Below, one piece after another: positions 59,826-64,000 of a DNA stretch of 64,000 nucleotides. The notes beneath the pieces are model-generated. The model worked only from the letters and a program-made list of their open reading frames with translations. It searched no databases and was not told where the DNA came from. Where the stretch lies: the NCBI GenBank assembly GCA_016720925.1, contig JADKJR010000001.1, forward strand, positions 744,001 to 808,000, written 5' to 3'. A program made the position numbers and the translations under genes. Every line of letters begins with the position of its first letter. Position 1 is the stretch's first letter. This stretch comes from Betaproteobacteria bacterium. GTDB taxonomy: Bacteria; Pseudomonadota; Gammaproteobacteria; Burkholderiales; Usitatibacteraceae.

Positions 59826-62800
59826 CTAGTCCGAGGCGGGAGCGGTGCGATCGGCGCGAAGCTTATTGGCCAGGGACCGCAGATTTTCCGACGGATCCAG
59901 CCCCAGTTCGACTTCAAGGGTGCGCACGCAGCGCGCATAAATCTGCAATGCGTCGGCAACTTTCCCCGCGCGCGCGTAATGCCGCATCAGCGCCTCGTGC
60001 GCATCCTCGGCGAGGGGATCGCGTTCGGCGATGAAGTGCAGGATATCGGCAGCCCGATCCGCGGTGCCGACCGCGGATGCGTCTGTTGCGCCGTTCCCAG
60101 CGATGGGAGTCAGTTGAGCAACTTCGTGCATGAGTGCGCGCTTCAGCTTGCGCCACAGGCGATCACGAAACGAATCTGTCCATGGGTTGCCCGCGACGTG
60201 CGCCAGAAAGTGTCCGCGATACTCGGCGACAATTTCGCCCAGTACCTTTGCGTGGTTTTCGCCATCGGCATCGCGTTCAAGCAGGTCAAGGCGCGCATCG
60301 AGGCTGAAGGCATCAACCCACACCTCCGCATGGTTCAGCGTGAGCGCGCGATCAGCCAGCAGGATCGACGTATCCGAACCCAGCTGCTTGCGCAGGCGGT
60401 GGAGCGTGGTATCGAACACTTGTTGCGTGCCTTGCCGGCCGTCCCCAGGCCATATTTTTGAGACCAGCACGTCGACGGGCACATTTTCACCGCCGAGCGC
60501 GACGAGGGCTTGCAGCAGTTGCATGCCCTTTTGCTGCCCGCGCGCGGCGACCGTTTCCCCGTCACGCGCAACAATTTCGAAACGTCCCAACGTATACAGG
60601 CGCACCGGCCACGGCCAGTTGGTGATGGCCGTTGACGGTGGTGACAGCCGCCGGCGGCGTATCACGTCGCAAACAAACTCGGTTTCAATTTCCGCCCGGA
60701 GTGCAGTGGCGCAAAGTTCCTGCGTCAGCGAATTAGCATGACGCAGGAACAGTGGAAAGCGGTGCTCACGCGCCATCGACATCGCCTTGGTCAGCGCGGC
60801 GACCGGGTTAGTGCGGGGATCGCGCAACGCGCACAATGCTTCGATGCACGCGGCAAAGATATTGCAAACGATTTCGCTATCGCCGGTAAAGTTGGGCCGG
60901 AACCGTTCGCAAACGGCGAGCGCCGTCTCGAAATCGCCGCGCAGCGCTTCGCCGCCGGCCTCGATCATGAAACTTGCAGGATGCCGATTGGCCACCCCCC
61001 CCATCAAGGCAATTATCGCGGCGCCCTCGCTTGCCGCCATGACAGCCAGAGCGCCATCGCCGCGCAACAGTGCGATGCGGCCCGTGAAAATATGGTGGGC
61101 GAATTTGGAGTTCAGATTTTTCGGGCTCCAGTATTTCTTCAGCCCCGAGCACATTTTTTCGGCGCGGTCAGCGTCACCTGCATCGCAGGCCACCTCCATC
61201 TTCAGCAGCAACATGTCATAGATTGCGCGTTCCTCGTTGCTCAAGGCTGCGAGGGCATCGCCACGCTCCACGCACGATATGGCGGCGGCAGTGCTGCCGT
61301 ACATCGATTCATACGTAATCAGATGGAAATACCATTTCAGAACCACGGTCGGGCTGGCACGTTGTTCCAGCGCATTTCGGGCGACGATCGACGTCGCCAG
61401 ATCAACATGCTCAAAGACCCTCATCCGCCATGCCTGCTCGACAATTGACGTGAGCGCGTAGAGTTGAAAATTGGGGTCCTCGACCGCTTCAACCAGTTCC
61501 GCGATGCGTCCCGTCAGCCGTACGCGATCGTCGTGGGTCGTCTCCGCCGCTGGGTGGAGCAGCATGGCATAGAGACACTCGATCTCGCTGCGCGCCGAGG
61601 CAAACACGAAACTGCGACCGGAAAGCGCATGTAAGCGTTTGACGTATCGCTGAAGTTCCCCAAACGACTCCTGGCGAAGATAGATAGCGACAATCACGTT
61701 CGCGGTGCTGACCAGGCAGCCGAGATGATCGCCGGCACGGTCAAAAGCCCGATACGCCTGCTCGAGGGCATCGACAGCAATGAATTGATCGGCATAGCGC
61801 AGGCATTGCCCAAGCAGCAGGAGCATCCACGGCTGAGCCCGCAGTGTAGCCTCGGGTAGTGCGCGTAATGTGTTGATCACGAGCTGATAGCGTCCGCTGG
61901 CAAGTAGCGCATCGGCATGGCGCCCCATTAACCCGATGATTTCCTCCCACGCTTCGCAAGCGATCAACAGATCGACTGTCTCATGGGCGTCGTCGGCGGA
62001 TTCCAGCATGGCGGCCGATGCCAGCTTCAATTCACGCAAGTCCGCAACGGTGAGATGTTTTGCCGCTTCCTGCCGCAGGAAAGCGCGAAACAAGTCGTGA
62101 TAGCGATAGCGTGCACCGCCGCCGCCAAGGCGAATGGTAAAGATGCCACGGTGCACAAATTGTTCCAGACGAGCTTCCGCGTCGTCGTGGCCAGCCAGCG
62201 TTTTTGCGGCGGCGGGCGACACGCTCACCAGAAAACAGGTCCGCATCAGGAGACGCGCATCTTCATTGCCCAGGCGTTTCATTGCTTCCTGGGCAAAGTA
62301 ATTGAACAGCACACCGCTGTCCGCCTGCGCGGGACGGTCGAAGGGCAATGCCTGCGTGGCCGTATTGTGCGATTGCATGGATAGCAACAGTGCGCCAGCC
62401 ACCCAACCGTGGCTCCTGTCCGTGATTTCCGCGATGCGTTGCTCATCGGCGATACCGCGCAAATGCAGAACGGCCTTAAGTTCATCGGCGGTGAAAATGA
62501 TGGTTTCCTGCGGAACCAGTGCCAGCCGGCCCTGGCCGAGCAGGCGTGAATACTCGGCAGACGGTGCGCTACGGCTGACCAATAGCACCAGCCAAGCACC
62601 TGCCAATTCCTCGCAGAGCGTGGCGATGATGCCGTGGACGGCGGAGTTGTCGGCCACATCCTGCAGGTTGTCCAGGACGAGCGCAGCGCCATTCGCCGCG
62701 CCGAGGGCGATCAATGCGCGCGCATAACGGCGGCTGAATGAATCCAGATTGTCGCTGAACTCCGGCGAGAACACTGGCAGGTTAACGCTGCCTTTCGCGT

Positions 62801-63062
62801 TGATCGCGGCCGCGGCCAGTTGCAGGAAGTGAAAGAAACTTTGCGGCTCGCCATCACCGGCATCCAGATGCACCCACATGACGGGTTTCCTGGCGCTGGC
62901 AATCAAAGAGGCCGCCGCAGTGGTTTTGCCGGTTCCGCCGGCGGCATGCAACCATACCGCTGAATTGGCCGCCGCCTTGGCAAGCGTATCCACGATGCGG
63001 CGTCGCGCGGTAATGGCGCCGAGTTTGGGTGGTTGAACTTTCGGCAAGGTTGCGTGCGCCAT
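59826..63062 (-). CDS. Large ATPase-BTAD/SARP transcriptional regulator
   Basis: The 1078-residue protein has a LuxR/MalT-like STAND NTPase start with Walker A GGTGKTT (residues 42-48), a Walker B-like LVLDNLQDVAD, a long TPR-like helical middle, and a C-terminal winged helix (PVRLYTLGRFEIVARDGETV; QVFDTTLHRLRKQLGSDTSI) followed by a BTAD helical domain (DPLAEDAHEALMRHYARAGK). Such proteins switch genes on ligand binding and ATP-driven oligomerization. ATG at 63062. It reads toward the surface-protein cluster and could control it. Confidence 0.9.
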   Translation of the reverse strand: MAHATLPKVQPPKLGAITARRRIVDTLAKAAANSAVWLHAAGGTGKTTAAASLIASARKPVMWVHLDAGDGEPQSFFHFLQLAAAAINAKGSVNLPVFSPEFSDNLDSFSRRYARALIALGAANGAALVLDNLQDVADNSAVHGIIATLCEELAGAWLVLLVSRSAPSAEYSRLLGQGRLALVPQETIIFTADELKAVLHLRGIADEQRIAEITDRSHGWVAGALLLSMQSHNTATQALPFDRPAQADSGVLFNYFAQEAMKRLGNEDARLLMRTCFLVSVSPAAAKTLAGHDDAEARLEQFVHRGIFTIRLGGGGARYRYHDLFRAFLRQEAAKHLTVADLRELKLASAAMLESADDAHETVDLLIACEAWEEIIGLMGRHADALLASGRYQLVINTLRALPEATLRAQPWMLLLLGQCLRYADQFIAVDALEQAYRAFDRAGDHLGCLVSTANVIVAIYLRQESFGELQRYVKRLHALSGRSFVFASARSEIECLYAMLLHPAAETTHDDRVRLTGRIAELVEAVEDPNFQLYALTSIVEQAWRMRVFEHVDLATSIVARNALEQRASPTVVLKWYFHLITYESMYGSTAAAISCVERGDALAALSNEERAIYDMLLLKMEVACDAGDADRAEKMCSGLKKYWSPKNLNSKFAHHIFTGRIALLRGDGALAVMAASEGAAIIALMGGVANRHPASFMIEAGGEALRGDFETALAVCERFRPNFTGDSEIVCNIFAACIEALCALRDPRTNPVAALTKAMSMAREHRFPLFLRHANSLTQELCATALRAEIETEFVCDVIRRRRLSPPSTAITNWPWPVRLYTLGRFEIVARDGETVAARGQQKGMQLLQALVALGGENVPVDVLVSKIWPGDGRQGTQQVFDTTLHRLRKQLGSDTSILLADRALTLNHAEVWVDAFSLDARLDLLERDADGENHAKVLGEIVAEYRGHFLAHVAGNPWTDSFRDRLWRKLKRALMHEVAQLTPIAGNGATDASAVGTADRAADILHFIAERDPLAEDAHEALMRHYARAGKVADALQIYARCVRTLEVELGLDPSENLRSLANKLRADRTAPASD

Positions 63063-63141
63063 GCGGCAATTCTAGCCTGCAAATTTCGTGCGACGCGATA
63101 GTGGGGGCGTTTGTAGGGACGTAAATGGTCGAACCGGAAAA

Positions 63142-64000
63142 CTACGGTTGCCCACCCGATTCCTCAAGCCGCGGCTGCGGCTTGCCGACGAAGTAACCCT
63201 GCACGTAGTCCACGCCGATCTTCTTTAGCAGTTGCAGCGTCCTGTCACTCTCGACAAACTCGGCGATGGTGATCTTGCCGAGCAAATGACCGATGTGATT
63301 GATCGATTCGACCATGGCGTAGTCGATCGAATCACGGTGCAGATTGCGGATGAAGCTGCCATCGATCTTCAGGTAATCAACCGGCAGATTGCGCAGGTAG
63401 CCAAACGAACTCATGCCGCTGCCGAAGTCATCAAGCGAAAACTGGCAACCGATGCGTTTGAATTCGTTCATGAAGCGGATGGCTTGGCCAAGGTTTGAAA
63501 TGGCAGCCGTTTCGGTAATCTCGAAACAGATCGACCGCGGGTTAATGGGGAATTGCGCGAACTGCTCATGCAAAAAATCCGGGAAGTGCTCATCGCCCAG
63601 CGTTTGGCCGGAGAGATTGATGGCGGCTACGATGGTGTGAGGGGCGCCTTCATCCTGGTGGCGCGCCAGATTCGCCGCGAACGTCGCGCTGACGACCCAT
63701 CGATCGATCAACGGCATTAGTCCAAAATGCTCGGCGGCGGGAACAAAAGCCATCGGGGCGATGACATTTTTCCCGGCGCCAGACATCCGCAGCAACACTT
63801 CATAATGGGTCGGCTCTCCGACTTGCTCTCGCAGCGGCGAAATGGCCTGCCAATAAAGGTGAAACTGGTTGTGTTCCAGTGCATGGAGAATGCGTTCCCG
63901 CCAGTCGATCTGACTGCGCCGCAGGGCGATCTCATTGTCGCCCGGCTGGAAAATGCTGATGCGGTTACGGCCCTTGTTCTTGGCTGCCTGGCAGGCGGCA
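63142..64000 (-). CDS. GGDEF-EAL protein, partial at window edge
   Basis: The reading frame is open to the window end. The visible 285 or so residues hold the last part of a GGDEF domain (AKNKGRNRISIFQPGD) and a complete EAL domain whose signature reads EVLLRM in place of EALLRW, with ETA, DDFGSG, LKIDGSF, AEFVES and the final YVQGYFVGKPQP intact. Val in place of Ala is common in active EAL enzymes. Phosphodiesterase activity toward cyclic di-GMP is therefore likely. The N terminus and sensor domains lie outside the window. It is 80 bases upstream of nothing visible and reads on the same strand as the regulator below it. Confidence 0.85.
   Translation of the reverse strand, partial: AACQAAKNKGRNRISIFQPGDNEIALRRSQIDWRERILHALEHNQFHLYWQAISPLREQVGEPTHYEVLLRMSGAGKNVIAPMAFVPAAEHFGLMPLIDRWVVSATFAANLARHQDEGAPHTIVAAINLSGQTLGDEHFPDFLHEQFAQFPINPRSICFEITETAAISNLGQAIRFMNEFKRIGCQFSLDDFGSGMSSFGYLRNLPVDYLKIDGSFIRNLHRDSIDYAMVESINHIGHLLGKITIAEFVESDRTLQLLKKIGVDYVQGYFVGKPQPRLEESGGQP

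Noticed and set aside
1..64000. tRNA, rRNA or CRISPR loci
   Set aside because: No cloverleaf, ribosomal or repeat-spacer pattern was noticed on either strand; a dedicated scan was not possible.

Overview
The window looks like the chromosome of a GC-rich betaproteobacterium. The best lineage marker is a DUF2863 gene at 39343-40545; the bacterial alpha-2-macroglobulin/PbpC pair, the dispersed GC-rich hairpins and the integron type fit this but do not prove it.

Layout. 1-2.8 kb: a frameshifted DUF1579 gene, small repeats, a wax-ester-synthase/DGAT-like acyltransferase and a GNAT. 3.3-24.0 kb: a large chromosomal integron. The integrase intI (22920-23984, +) carries the extra integrase-specific patch and a perfect LexA box over its start. 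To its left lie about 30 promoterless cassettes, nearly all read on the minus strand away from attI and separated by attC sites. attI-proximal cassettes encode small membrane, zinc-ribbon and unknown proteins and have near-identical attCs. Distal cassettes encode small enzymes and binding folds (GNAT, VOC, SRPBCC, NTF2/SnoaL, YCII, RibD/DHFR-like, a halohydrin-dehalogenase-like SDR) and have diverged attCs. Two HigBA-type toxin-antitoxin cassettes, one with a broken toxin, and a decayed IS110/IS1111-type insertion sequence lie inside the array. 24.2-32.9 kb: alpha-2-macroglobulin and penicillin-binding protein 1C, both with disrupted frames. 33-48.8 kb: ordinary chromosomal genes (DUF4287, ArsR-SRPBCC operon, GST, DegQ-like protease, DUF1993, esterase, DUF2863, SRPBCC-YHS-AlkD cluster, GlcG, zinc ribbon, SDR, cysteine-cluster protein, PAS-GGDEF-EAL, aldo/keto reductase remnant, KTSC). 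49-53 kb: an OB-fold exported protein and a type IIG-like restriction-modification gene invaded by palindromic repeats. 53-59 kb: three exported or surface proteins (dockerin-like, S74 chaperone-tailed repeat protein, YVTN propeller with Ig-like and DMWW repeats). 59-63 kb: two BTAD/SARP-type regulators. 63-64 kb: the EAL half of a second cyclic-di-GMP enzyme, cut by the window edge.

Cross-cutting themes: (i) a 55-70 bp palindromic repeat family occurs seven times outside the integron and never inside it; (ii) many genes carry single-base frameshifts, often at homopolymers and sometimes in compensating pairs, so residual assembly error must be considered next to true pseudogenization; (iii) the SOS-controlled integrase, cassette pool and toxin-antitoxin cassettes form one adaptive system, in which the halohydrin-dehalogenase-like cassette is the most unexpected cargo. 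All functions are read from sequence patterns recalled from known families; no search was run.
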